From positions 1 to 12,019 of the forward strand of contig JAEDFL010000053.1 in NCBI GenBank assembly GCA_016292785.1: a DNA stretch of 12,019 bases, given 5' to 3'. The notes below the pieces were generated by a model. That model saw only the letters and a program-made list of their open reading frames with translations, made no database searches and was not told the DNA's origin. Source of the stretch: Clostridiaceae bacterium (GTDB lineage: Bacteria; Bacillota; Clostridia; Oscillospirales; Acutalibacteraceae). The position numbers and the translations under genes were made by a program. Numbering within the stretch: position 1 is the stretch's first letter; every line of letters starts with the position of its first letter. Positions 1-5,526 of the stretch are shown one piece after another.

Positions 1-402
1 GAAACCGCCCTTGCCTATTCGATAGCAACCGCCGATGAAAAAGAAATAGATGAAATAAATATTTTGCAGGCAACCTACCTTGCGATGAAACGTGCGTTTG
101 ACGGTCTGAGCATTAAACCCGATATGGCTCTTGTTGACGGCAACCGTGATCCAGGACTCGGCGTTCCGACACGCACGATAATCAAGGGCGACGCAAACTC
201 AATGTCGATTGCCGCCGCTTCGATCCTTGCCAAGGTGACAAGGGATCGCTTTATGCTTGAAATGGACGAAAAATATCCCGAATATCAGTTTGCCAAGCAC
301 AAGGGCTACGGTACAAAGCTTCACTATGAAATGCTTGATAAATACGGTGCGTCGGAAATTCACCGAATGACCTTCTTGAGGAAATATTATGAAAATAAAT
401 AA
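1..402 (+). CDS. rnhB: Ribonuclease HII, C-terminal part (5' end outside window)
   Basis: RNase HII is a cytoplasmic enzyme that cuts the RNA strand of RNA-DNA hybrids, notably at single ribonucleotides left in DNA. The frame is open from base 1, so the start lies to the left; 133 codons are visible. The family signature LVDGN is seen with the probable catalytic Asp at visible residue 46, followed by the KGD motif (Asp 64) and SIAAASILAKVTRDR. The HKGYGT motif comes near the end. The N-terminal DEAG-type catalytic pair would be outside the window. The last 14 bases overlap yraN, so the two are probably translated from one message; rnhB-yraN adjacency is common in bacteria. Nothing looks broken in the visible part. 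Confidence 0.95.
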   Translation, partial: ETALAYSIATADEKEIDEINILQATYLAMKRAFDGLSIKPDMALVDGNRDPGLGVPTRTIIKGDANSMSIAAASILAKVTRDRFMLEMDEKYPEYQFAKHKGYGTKLHYEMLDKYGASEIHRMTFLRKYYENK

Positions 403-754
403 GTCGGGAGTCTGGGGCGAAATCTTTGCCGCAAGATATCTCAGGGACAACGGCTACAAGATAATAACGGGCAATTTCCGCTCCCGTATGGGCGAGATTG
501 ACCTCGTGGCTCAAAAGGGAAAATATATGTGCTTTGTTGAAGTCAAAACAAGGGGAGAGGACAGCCTCTACGAAGCGAAAGAGGCGGTCGATTTTGCCAA
601 GCAGGAAAGGCTGATCTCGACCTCAAAGCTGTTTATGAAAGCCTATCCGAATGATAAACAGCCTCGGTTTGACGTCTGCGAGGTATATCTCGACGCCGAA
701 TATAAGCCGCTGAAAATAAATTACATAGAAAATGCGTTTACGGAAACGGTTTAG
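389..754 (+). CDS. yraN: YraN / UPF0102 family nuclease-like protein
   Basis: This 121-residue protein belongs to the UPF0102 (YraN) family, which has a restriction-endonuclease-like PD-(D/E)xK fold and no firmly settled role. The visible core is G-E at residues 10-11, then MGEIDLVA with Asp 38, then FVEVKTR with Glu 51 and Lys 53; together these fit an intact metal-dependent nuclease site. Length is usual for the family. The ATG lies inside the end of rnhB in another frame, a 14-base overlap that suggests translational coupling. No strong ribosome binding site is needed or clearly seen. A DNA-processing or repair role beside RNase HII is inference from context. Confidence 0.9.
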   Translation: MKINKSGVWGEIFAARYLRDNGYKIITGNFRSRMGEIDLVAQKGKYMCFVEVKTRGEDSLYEAKEAVDFAKQERLISTSKLFMKAYPNDKQPRFDVCEVYLDAEYKPLKINYIENAFTETV

Positions 755-777
755 CTGAGTTATTTTTCAATATAAAG

Positions 778-806
778 TTGAATTGTTTTTTTACTTATGA
801 TACAAT
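778..806 (+). promoter_or_regulatory. Sigma-A type promoter for thrC
   Basis: The -35 box TTGAAT (778-783) and -10 box TACAAT (801-806) are separated by 17 bases. A TG at 798-799 gives an extended -10. Transcription would start near 812, leaving a leader of about 27 bases. That leaves no room for a threonine attenuator or riboswitch, so any control must act at the promoter or elsewhere. Confidence 0.75.
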
Positions 807-838
807 GATTGCAGATTTTACCGAAAAGGAGAGGTAAT

Positions 839-2332
839 ATGTTTTATACCAGCACAAGAGACAAAAGCATCAGAGTAACTTCCTCGCAGGCGATATCTCA
901 CGGCATTTCTGCCGAGGGCGGACTGTTCGTCCCCGAAGAAATCCCTCAGATCACAATGGACGATATCATTCGTCTTGCTGACTGCGATTATATAGAAAGA
1001 GCGAAAGAGATACTTTCCCTCTATCTCACCGATTTCACCGCTGAGGAGCTTGACTCCTGTGTTAAGGGCGCATACGGCGACGGCAAATTTTCAAGCGATA
1101 AGGTAGCTCCGCTCCACACTCTCAGAAAAGGAACCGAGATCCTTGAGCTTTGGAAAGGACCGACCTGTGCGTTCAAGGATATGGCGCTCCAGCTCCTGCC
1201 CCATCTGCTCACCGTTGCTTCGGCAAAGAGCGAGCCGGGCAAGCAGATTGTAATTCTTGTTGCAACTTCGGGCGACACCGGCAAGGCGGCGCTTGAGGGC
1301 TTCAAGGATGTCAAAAACACGAAAATTCTTGTTTTCTATCCCAATGACGGCGTAAGCCCGATGCAGAAGCTCCAGATGACCACCCAGGAGGGTGCGAATG
1401 TCGGCGTATGTGCGATCGAGGGCAACTTCGATGACGCACAGACGGGAGTAAAGAAAATTTTCACGGACAAGGCCGTTGCCGCAAAGCTTGCCGAGCAGGG
1501 AATGATGTTCTCGTCGGCAAACTCGATCAACTGGGGACGTCTTGTTCCGCAGATCGTTTATTATGTATCCGCTTACTGCGAGATGCTCAACAAGGGCGAT
1601 ATCAAGCCGGGCGACAAGATAAATGTTGTTGTTCCGACGGGCAATTTCGGCAATATTCTTGCCGCATACTATGCCAAGGAAATGGGCGTGCCTATCGGAA
1701 AGCTTATCTGTGCCTCCAATGCAAACAATGTTCTGACCGATTTCCTCAAGAGCGGAACATACAACCGTGTCCGTGATTTCTACACGACGGTTTCCCCCTC
1801 AATGGATATTCTTATTTCTTCAAACCTTGAAAGGCTTCTGTTCCTGCTTTCGGATATGGACGATTCTCTTGTCAGAGAGTGGATGTCCGAGCTTTCGGAA
1901 AAGGGCGAATACAAGGTAAACGACGAGGTTTTCGCAAAGCTCAGCGAGCTGTTTGACGCAGGAAGCTGTGACGACAACGGCACAAAGGCTTGCATCGCAA
2001 AGGAATATAAGGAGCATAAGTATCTCTGTGATACACATACGGCGGTTGCCGTTTCGGTTTATGAGGACTACGCAGAGAGGACGGGCGACAGCACTCCGAC
2101 GGTGATCGCATCAACGGCAAATCCGTACAAGTTCAGCAAGGCTGTTCTTGATGCGGTATGTCCGGGAATGTCAGCGGAGCTTGACGAGTTTGAAATGGTT
2201 GACGCCCTCCGCAGGGAGACCGGCGAGGTCTGTCCGCCGCAGCTTGCCAACCTCAAGGGCAAAACGCCGAGATTTACCGGCTGCTGCAAGAAAGAGGATA
2301 TGGAGCAGGTAGTTTTCGAGATGTTGAAATAA
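839..2332 (+). CDS. thrC: Threonine synthase (PLP-dependent)
   Basis: Threonine synthase converts O-phospho-L-homoserine to L-threonine and phosphate in the cytoplasm, the last step of threonine synthesis. The protein is 497 residues from the ATG at 839. That start is chosen because AAGGAGAGG (826-834) sits just upstream; a TTG ten codons earlier lacks a site and lies before the inferred transcription start. The PLP-binding Lys is in AFKDMALQ (Lys 113). SGDTG at residues 144-148 is the cofactor phosphate loop, and PTGNFGN comes later. The N-terminal YTSTR and SQAISHGISAEGGLFVP segments are typical. Length and layout fit the longer E. coli/yeast-like class rather than the short Bacillus-type enzyme. 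No hom or thrB is next to it, so the pathway genes are dispersed. Confidence 0.97.
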   Translation: MFYTSTRDKSIRVTSSQAISHGISAEGGLFVPEEIPQITMDDIIRLADCDYIERAKEILSLYLTDFTAEELDSCVKGAYGDGKFSSDKVAPLHTLRKGTEILELWKGPTCAFKDMALQLLPHLLTVASAKSEPGKQIVILVATSGDTGKAALEGFKDVKNTKILVFYPNDGVSPMQKLQMTTQEGANVGVCAIEGNFDDAQTGVKKIFTDKAVAAKLAEQGMMFSSANSINWGRLVPQIVYYVSAYCEMLNKGDIKPGDKINVVVPTGNFGNILAAYYAKEMGVPIGKLICASNANNVLTDFLKSGTYNRVRDFYTTVSPSMDILISSNLERLLFLLSDMDDSLVREWMSELSEKGEYKVNDEVFAKLSELFDAGSCDDNGTKACIAKEYKEHKYLCDTHTAVAVSVYEDYAERTGDSTPTVIASTANPYKFSKAVLDAVCPGMSAELDEFEMVDALRRETGEVCPPQLANLKGKTPRFTGCCKKEDMEQVVFEMLK

Positions 2333-2419
2333 AAAGAAAACTGTCGCATTAAGACTTTTCGCAAGAGACTTCCCGTTTGGAAAGTCGGTGATGCGGTCTT
2401 AATGTGACAGTCCCTTTTT
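2331..2419. terminator. Large bidirectional terminator between thrC and the DUF1540 gene
   Basis: A 16-bp stem (2340-2355 with 2396-2411, one G-U) encloses two further pairings: CGCA/TGCG (2360-2363 with 2392-2395) and GACTTCC with GGAAAGTC (2367-2373 with 2379-2386, one bulge). On the plus strand it is followed by CCCTTTTT. On the minus strand it is followed directly by TTTTCTTTTT. It therefore can stop both the thrC transcript and the convergent small gene, and looks slightly better for the latter. Confidence 0.8.
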
Positions 2420-2428
2420 AAAGAAGCT

Positions 2429-2596
2429 TTACTTGCTTACATCGCTGCTCGGCTCAAAGGTTGCGCAGATCGTTTCTGCACAGGTGCAGGCGCTTGACGG
2501 GCCGACTTCGATCTGACCGGCTACGCACTTGCAGCCATCCTCGTTGTAAATGCAGTTGCAGGCATGGCACTTGATATCCTTGATTTCGTGCTTCAT
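2429..2596 (-). CDS. DUF1540 domain small cysteine-rich protein
   Basis: This 55-residue protein starts MKHEIKDIKCHACNC. It has eight cysteines, at residues 10, 13, 15, 22, 24, 37, 39 and 44. The pattern C-x2-C-x-C-x6-C-x-C, then AxCxCxxTxCxTF near the end, is that of DUF1540, a short domain common in Clostridia with no proven function. The cysteine spacing suggests metal binding, probably zinc, but that is inference. The start is supported by AAAGGGG 9 bases upstream on the minus strand. It has no signal peptide or membrane segment. It is divergent from the metallophosphoesterase and shares a bidirectional terminator with thrC. Many Clostridia encode several DUF1540 proteins. Confidence 0.88.
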   Translation of the reverse strand: MKHEIKDIKCHACNCIYNEDGCKCVAGQIEVGPSSACTCAETICATFEPSSDVSK

Positions 2597-2620
2597 TGTA
2601 AACTACCCCTTTCTCGGATT

Positions 2621-2636
2621 TGTGAAACGCTTCACA
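2621..2636. promoter_or_regulatory. LacI-family-like operator palindrome
   Basis: TGTGAAACGCTTCACA has 6-bp perfect arms around a central CG, the layout of LacI/GalR-family operators. It does not match the CcpA cre consensus at the outer TG/CA positions. It overlaps the proposed -35 box of the metallophosphoesterase promoter and lies about 25 bases upstream of the DUF1540 start codon, so one bound protein could affect both divergent genes. No regulator gene is in the window. Confidence 0.5.
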
Positions 2637-2658
2637 GCTTTATTATCTGTTGTAAAAT
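2631..2658 (+). promoter_or_regulatory. Candidate promoter of the metallophosphoesterase gene
   Basis: TTCACA (2631-2636) and TAAAAT (2653-2658) are spaced by 16 bases and lie about 30 bases before the start codon. The -35 box is the right arm of the palindrome at 2621-2636, so binding there would be expected to block it. The boxes are only moderate matches. Confidence 0.45.
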
Positions 2659-2689
2659 TCTTTTTATTCGTTTTTAGGGAGGTGAAGAA

Positions 2690-3382
2690 ATGTCACTATT
2701 TGCCATTGCGGATACGCATCTTTCGTTCGGCACGGATAAGCCTATGGACATCTTTGAAGGCTGGCAAAATTTTGAAGAAAAACTTCAAAAAAACTGGAAT
2801 GCCGTTGTGACGGAAAAGGACACCGTTGTCATTGCCGGCGATATATCGTGGGGAATGAAGCTTGAGGACACGCTGGAGGATTTCAGATTTCTTGACAGCC
2901 TGAACGGAACAAAAATCGTGATGAAAGGCAACCATGATTACTGGTGGGCGACAAAAAGCAAGACAGAAAAGTTCCTGAAAGAAAACGGAATTGAAAGCAT
3001 AAAAATCCTTTTCAACAATGCCTATAAGGTTGGCGATACGGCGATCTGCGGTACGAGAGGCTGGTTTTTCGACTGCTCAAAGAACGAGGATCAGAAGGTG
3101 CTTGCCCGTGAGGTCGGCAGACTGAAAACGAGCATTGCCGAGGCGAAAAAGCTCGGCGGTGAGGTGATCGCATTTCTTCATTATCCGCCGATCAGCCTGA
3201 CAGAGACCTGCCGGGAGATTTATGATACGATCGTCGGTGAGGAGATTAAGACCTGCTATTACGGACACCTCCACGGCAATTCGGTCAACTGGGCGTTCAG
3301 AGGAGAAAGCGACGGAGTGAAATTCGACCTCATCTCCGCCGACTACCTGCGCTTTTGCCCGAAGCTGATAAGGAAGTCTTGA
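2690..3382 (+). CDS. Calcineurin-like metallophosphoesterase
   Basis: This 230-residue cytoplasmic protein has the full two-metal phosphoesterase signature: ADTH (Asp 8, His 10), AGDISWG (Asp 51), KGNHDYW (Asn 81, His 82, Asp 83), LHYPP (His 164) and GHLHG (His 193, His 195). All expected metal ligands are present, so it should be active. Length and the SWGM and GNHDYWW context match a Bacillota group usually annotated only as metallophosphoesterase; the substrate (nucleotide, phosphodiester or protein) cannot be told from sequence. The start is supported by AGGGAGGTG at 2676-2684. It appears to be a single-gene unit, divergent from the DUF1540 gene, possibly under the LacI-like operator between them. 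Confidence 0.93.
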   Translation: MSLFAIADTHLSFGTDKPMDIFEGWQNFEEKLQKNWNAVVTEKDTVVIAGDISWGMKLEDTLEDFRFLDSLNGTKIVMKGNHDYWWATKSKTEKFLKENGIESIKILFNNAYKVGDTAICGTRGWFFDCSKNEDQKVLAREVGRLKTSIAEAKKLGGEVIAFLHYPPISLTETCREIYDTIVGEEIKTCYYGHLHGNSVNWAFRGESDGVKFDLISADYLRFCPKLIRKS

Positions 3383-3385
3383 CAT

Positions 3386-3413
3386 ATCTCTCCTTATATG
3401 AGGGTAGATTTTC
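3386..3413 (+). terminator. Weak candidate terminator of the metallophosphoesterase gene
   Basis: A stem pairs 3386-3394 with 3401-3409, with one mismatch and one G-U. It has a 6-base loop and a following TTTTCTG. It sits 4 bases after the stop codon. The stem is AT-rich, so termination may be leaky. Confidence 0.4.
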
Positions 3414-3475
3414 TGATTTCAAAGGTTAGACAATAAATTGTTTATAAAACATATCTTTGTCAATTCCTCAGCCAA

Positions 3476-3510
3476 GTTAGACTTTAGATTTTAGACTTTA
3501 AATTTTAGAC
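3476..3510 (+). repeat. Heptad repeat cluster A (5 units of TTTAGAY)
   Basis: Five consecutive 7-base units read GTTAGAC, TTTAGAT, TTTAGAC, TTTAAAT, TTTAGAC. The first three match cluster D exactly, a 21-base identity, and both clusters are followed by GTG and an A-rich run. Confidence 0.85.
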
Positions 3511-3598
3511 GTGGAAAATTTAAAGCTTGCAGAAACTAATTCAGTCTCCCCTTATTGCAAGGTAGTTGAAAAATTTAATAAAATTTTAAAATGATATG

Positions 3599-3633
3599 AT
3601 CTAAAGTCTAAGGTCTAATATCTAAAGTCTATT
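3599..3633 (-). repeat. Heptad repeat cluster B (5 units, inverted)
   Basis: On the plus strand the units read ATCTAAA, GTCTAAG, GTCTAAT, ATCTAAA, GTCTATT, which is the same TTTAGAY heptad on the minus strand. Its 12 bases at 3620-3631 are the exact reverse complement of 3805-3816 in cluster D. It abuts the left hairpin element. Confidence 0.85.
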
Positions 3634-3635
3634 AT

Positions 3636-3681
3636 CACCTCATCCGCCTCGTTCCTCGGCACCTTCCCCTCAAGGGGAAGG
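3636..3681. repeat. Hairpin repeat element, left copy
   Basis: It begins CACCTCATC (3636-3644), continues through CCGCCT...CGG, and ends in the near-perfect palindrome at 3662-3681 (CCTTCCCC/GGGGAAGG arms). It shares its ends and order with the element at 3755-3798 in opposite orientation. The style resembles short intergenic repeats seen many times per genome in Ruminococcaceae-type Clostridia; genome copy number cannot be seen here. Confidence 0.8.
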
Positions 3682-3692
3682 CTGAAAAAGAC

Positions 3693-3720
3693 TTTAGATT
3701 TTAGACATTAGATTTTAGAT
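3693..3720 (+). repeat. Heptad repeat cluster C (4 units of TTTAGAY)
   Basis: The units TTTAGAT, TTTAGAC, ATTAGAT, TTTAGAT run without gaps, preceded by a degenerate AAAAGAC unit at 3686-3692. The cluster follows the left hairpin element directly. Confidence 0.85.
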
Positions 3721-3754
3721 GATAAAGCTTTGAAATCCGATGAAACTATACAAG

Positions 3755-3798
3755 GCTTCCCCTTGAGGGGAAGCTCCGCCGAAGGCGGTGATGAGGTG
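3755..3798. repeat. Hairpin repeat element, right copy (inverted)
   Basis: The palindrome at 3755-3774 (GCTTCCCC/GGGGAAGC arms) is followed by a second hairpin, CCGCC-GAA-GGCGG (3776-3788), and by GATGAGGTG (3790-3798). Read on the minus strand it has the same order as the element at 3636-3681. It keeps the GGCGG arm that the left copy has lost. Confidence 0.8.
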
Positions 3799-3802
3799 GA
3801 AA

Positions 3803-3823
3803 GTTAGACTTTAGATTTTAGAC
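3803..3823 (+). repeat. Heptad repeat cluster D (3 units)
   Basis: The units GTTAGAC, TTTAGAT and TTTAGAC are identical to the first three units of cluster A. The cluster lies outside the CACCTCATC end of the right hairpin element, the same relative place and orientation as cluster B beside the left element. Confidence 0.85.
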
Positions 3824-3853
3824 GTGAAAACCTTATACAAAACCATACAAGCG

Positions 3854-3895
3854 GGTTGAACGTAAAGCCGAGAGCCTTTACATTCAACCTTTTTT
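3854..3895 (+). terminator. Strong Rho-independent terminator not adjacent to any gene
   Basis: GGTTGAA-C-GTAAAG (3854-3867) pairs with CTTTAC-A-TTCAACC (3876-3889): 13 bp with one mismatch and an 8-base loop, followed by six T (3890-3895). The nearest upstream coding end is 471 bases away. It may back up the leaky metallophosphoesterase terminator, insulate tig, or end an unannotated RNA. Confidence 0.8.
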
Positions 3896-3969
3896 GACAT
3901 TTTTCTTTAAACGTAAGGAGAAATTGCGAAAAATATTTTCGGAAATAATAAAAATTTTTAAAAAAGGTA

Positions 3970-3998
3970 TGGAAAAAGCGAAAAACATCTGCTATAAT
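3970..3998 (+). promoter_or_regulatory. Extended -10 promoter of tig
   Basis: A perfect TATAAT (3993-3998) is preceded by TGC (3990-3992), giving an extended -10. TGGAAA (3970-3975) at 17-base spacing is a modest -35. Transcription would start near 4005, about 60 bases before tig. No CIRCE or CtsR-type site is visible around it. Confidence 0.7.
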
Positions 3999-4065
3999 AC
4001 AAAAGTTAATAGGTATTTGTGGAAGTATGTACGGCTCCGGAATACCACACAGGAGGAAGTTTTTA

Positions 4066-5415
4066 ATGTTAAAATCAGCTAACAAGACAGAAACGAACGT
4101 TTACACTCTTGAAGTCACCGTAAGCGGCGAGGACTTCAACAAGGCTATTCTTCAGGCTTATAACAAGCAGAAGAATAAGATTCAGCTTCCCGGCTTCCGT
4201 AAGGGTAAGGCTCCGCTTAAAATGATTGAAAAGTTCTACGGCGAGGGCGTGTTCTATGAGGATGCGCTTGATATCGTATATCCCGATGTTGTCAGCGACG
4301 CCATCAAGGAGGCAGGCATTGAGCCTGTTGCCGCTCCCCATGATCTTGATGTAACCAAGATCGGCAAGGACGGCGTTGAGATGACAATGAAAGTTACCGT
4401 TAAGCCTGAGATCACGATCGAGAACTATAAGGGTATCGAGGCTGACAAGGGCGATGCTTCCGTTGTTGCGGACGACGTTAAGAAGGAGCTTGCTTCCATG
4501 CAGGAGAGAAATGCCCGCGTCGTTACCGTTGACGACAGAAAGGCTAAGAAGAATGACATTGCCGTTATCGACTTTGAGGGCTTCGTTGACGGAGTTGCTT
4601 TTGACGGCGGCAAGGGCGAGAACTATGAGCTTACACTCGGCTCGGGTCAGTTTATTCCCGGCTTTGAGGATCAGATCATCGGTCACAAGACAGGCGATGA
4701 GTTTGATGTAAACGTCACGTTCCCGACCGAGTACACTCCCGAGCTTGCGGGTAAGGACGCAGTATTCAAGGTTGTTCTTCACGAAATCAAGATGAAGGAG
4801 CTTCCGGCTCTTGACGATGACTTTGCAAAGGATGTTGACGACGAGGTCGAGACTCTTGCCGAACTCAAGAAGAAGATCAAGGCGGAGCTTTCCGAAAAGA
4901 AGAAAGAGGACGTTGAGAGAGACTTCGAGAGCGCAGTTCTTGAGAAGGTTGTTGAGCTAGTTGAGGGTGAGATCCCCGAGGTTATGTACGACAACAAGCT
5001 TGAGGACGATGTTAAGGACTACGAGAACAGACTTGCACAGCAGGGTATTCCGCTTGACACATATCTTCAGTATATGGGCATGGACAGAGACAAGTTTAAG
5101 GCGAGCATGAGGGACAACGCCGTTAAGCAGGTCAAGCTCCAGCTTGCGGTTGAGAAGATTGCAGAGCTTGAGAAGATTGAGGCATCCGATGAGGAGGCCG
5201 AGGCTAAGCTCAAGGAAATGGCAGACGCATATCAGCTTAATGTTGAGCAGGTCAAGAAATGGGTTAATATTGAGGATGTTAAGAAGGACGTCGTCGGTAA
5301 GAAGACGGTTGACTTCCTTGTTGCCAACGCTAAGGCTGTCGTAGCCGAGAAGCCGAAGAAGACAACGAAGAAGGCTGCTAAGAAGGACGAAGAAAAGCCG
5401 GCTGACGCTGAATAA
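4066..5415 (+). CDS. tig: Trigger factor (ribosome-associated chaperone/PPIase)
   Basis: Trigger factor binds the ribosome exit tunnel and shields nascent chains; it also has prolyl isomerase activity. From the ATG at 4066 the protein is 449 residues. This start follows AGGAGG at 4051-4056 with 9-base spacing; an in-frame ATG 13 codons upstream has no such site. The ribosome-docking signature GFRKGK is at residues 43-48. The FKBP-type domain runs about 160-245 (IDFEGFVDG, LGSGQFIPGFEDQIIGHKTGDEF). The helical C-terminal chaperone arms follow. The last 25 residues are a Lys/Ala/Glu tail beyond the usual domain end. Lysine is written almost wholly as AAG, which suggests high expression. It is followed by clpP and clpX, a common Bacillota arrangement. 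Confidence 0.97.
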   Translation: MLKSANKTETNVYTLEVTVSGEDFNKAILQAYNKQKNKIQLPGFRKGKAPLKMIEKFYGEGVFYEDALDIVYPDVVSDAIKEAGIEPVAAPHDLDVTKIGKDGVEMTMKVTVKPEITIENYKGIEADKGDASVVADDVKKELASMQERNARVVTVDDRKAKKNDIAVIDFEGFVDGVAFDGGKGENYELTLGSGQFIPGFEDQIIGHKTGDEFDVNVTFPTEYTPELAGKDAVFKVVLHEIKMKELPALDDDFAKDVDDEVETLAELKKKIKAELSEKKKEDVERDFESAVLEKVVELVEGEIPEVMYDNKLEDDVKDYENRLAQQGIPLDTYLQYMGMDRDKFKASMRDNAVKQVKLQLAVEKIAELEKIEASDEEAEAKLKEMADAYQLNVEQVKKWVNIEDVKKDVVGKKTVDFLVANAKAVVAEKPKKTTKKAAKKDEEKPADAE

Positions 5416-5428
5416 TTTTGCTTTCAAA

Positions 5429-5438
5429 TGATTATAAT
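5429..5438 (+). promoter_or_regulatory. Candidate -10 of a clpP(X) promoter
   Basis: TATAAT (5433-5438) with a TG two bases upstream lies just after tig. No good -35 is seen (the best is TGAATA at 5409-5414). If used, transcription would start near 5445, so the clpP message would begin inside or at the hairpin at 5442-5474. Confidence 0.35.
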
Positions 5439-5441
5439 TTA

Positions 5442-5474
5442 TGCGGATGGATGGCTCTTTGCCATTCATTTGCA
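5442..5474 (+). promoter_or_regulatory. Hairpin in the tig-clpP gap / clpP leader
   Basis: Bases 5442-5455 pair continuously with 5461-5474 (14 bp: 11 Watson-Crick and 3 G-U) around the loop TCTTT. No T-run follows, so it is not a classic terminator. Because the G-U pairs would be C-A mismatches in the antisense RNA, the structure fits a plus-strand RNA. It may be an mRNA-stabilising 5' or intercistronic hairpin. Confidence 0.55.
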
Positions 5475-5526
5475 CTATTATGACACTTGAGAAAAACCAC
5501 GAAACAACTCGAACGGAGGAATAAAT

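Larger units (their letters stand above)
3383..4065. other. Gene-free, repeat-rich intergenic region
   Basis: No protein gene is supported in these 683 bases. The short open frames here overlap repeats, the terminator or the tig promoter and lack ribosome binding sites. It contains a weak terminator (3386-3413), four heptad-repeat clusters (3476-3823), a pair of inverted hairpin elements (3636-3681 and 3755-3798), a strong terminator (3854-3895) and the tig promoter (3970-3998). The AT-rich stretch 3511-3595 shows nothing beyond a possible extended -10 at its end. Confidence 0.8.

Noticed and set aside
809..838. Upstream TTG start for thrC adding ten residues
   Set aside because: It would put the start codon before the inferred transcription start (about 812), has no ribosome binding site, and the ATG at 839 has an excellent one.
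2621..2636. CcpA cre site
   Set aside because: The central ACG fits, but the outer TG and CA of the cre consensus are out of place, so only a general LacI-family resemblance is claimed.
3476..3823. CRISPR array
   Set aside because: The repeats are 7 bases, contiguous within clusters and occur on both strands; there are no regular spacers and no cas genes.
3894..3899. Perfect TTGACA box directly after the terminator T-run upstream of tig
   Set aside because: No -10-like hexamer lies 15-19 bases downstream (the sequence there is AGGAGAA-like), while a much better extended -10 promoter exists at 3993-3998.
3900..4065. CIRCE or CtsR heat-shock operator before tig or clpP
   Set aside because: Neither the TTAGCACTC/GAGTGCTAA pair nor the GGTCAAA heptad repeat is present here or in 5416-5526.
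3894..4082. A 62-codon open frame rich in Lys and Phe upstream of tig
   Set aside because: It spans the tig promoter and ribosome binding site, has no ribosome binding site of its own and has AT-rich low-complexity composition.
4075..4782. A 235-codon open frame antisense to tig
   Set aside because: It lies wholly inside tig on the other strand, has no family resemblance or ribosome binding site, and follows from the strong codon bias of tig.
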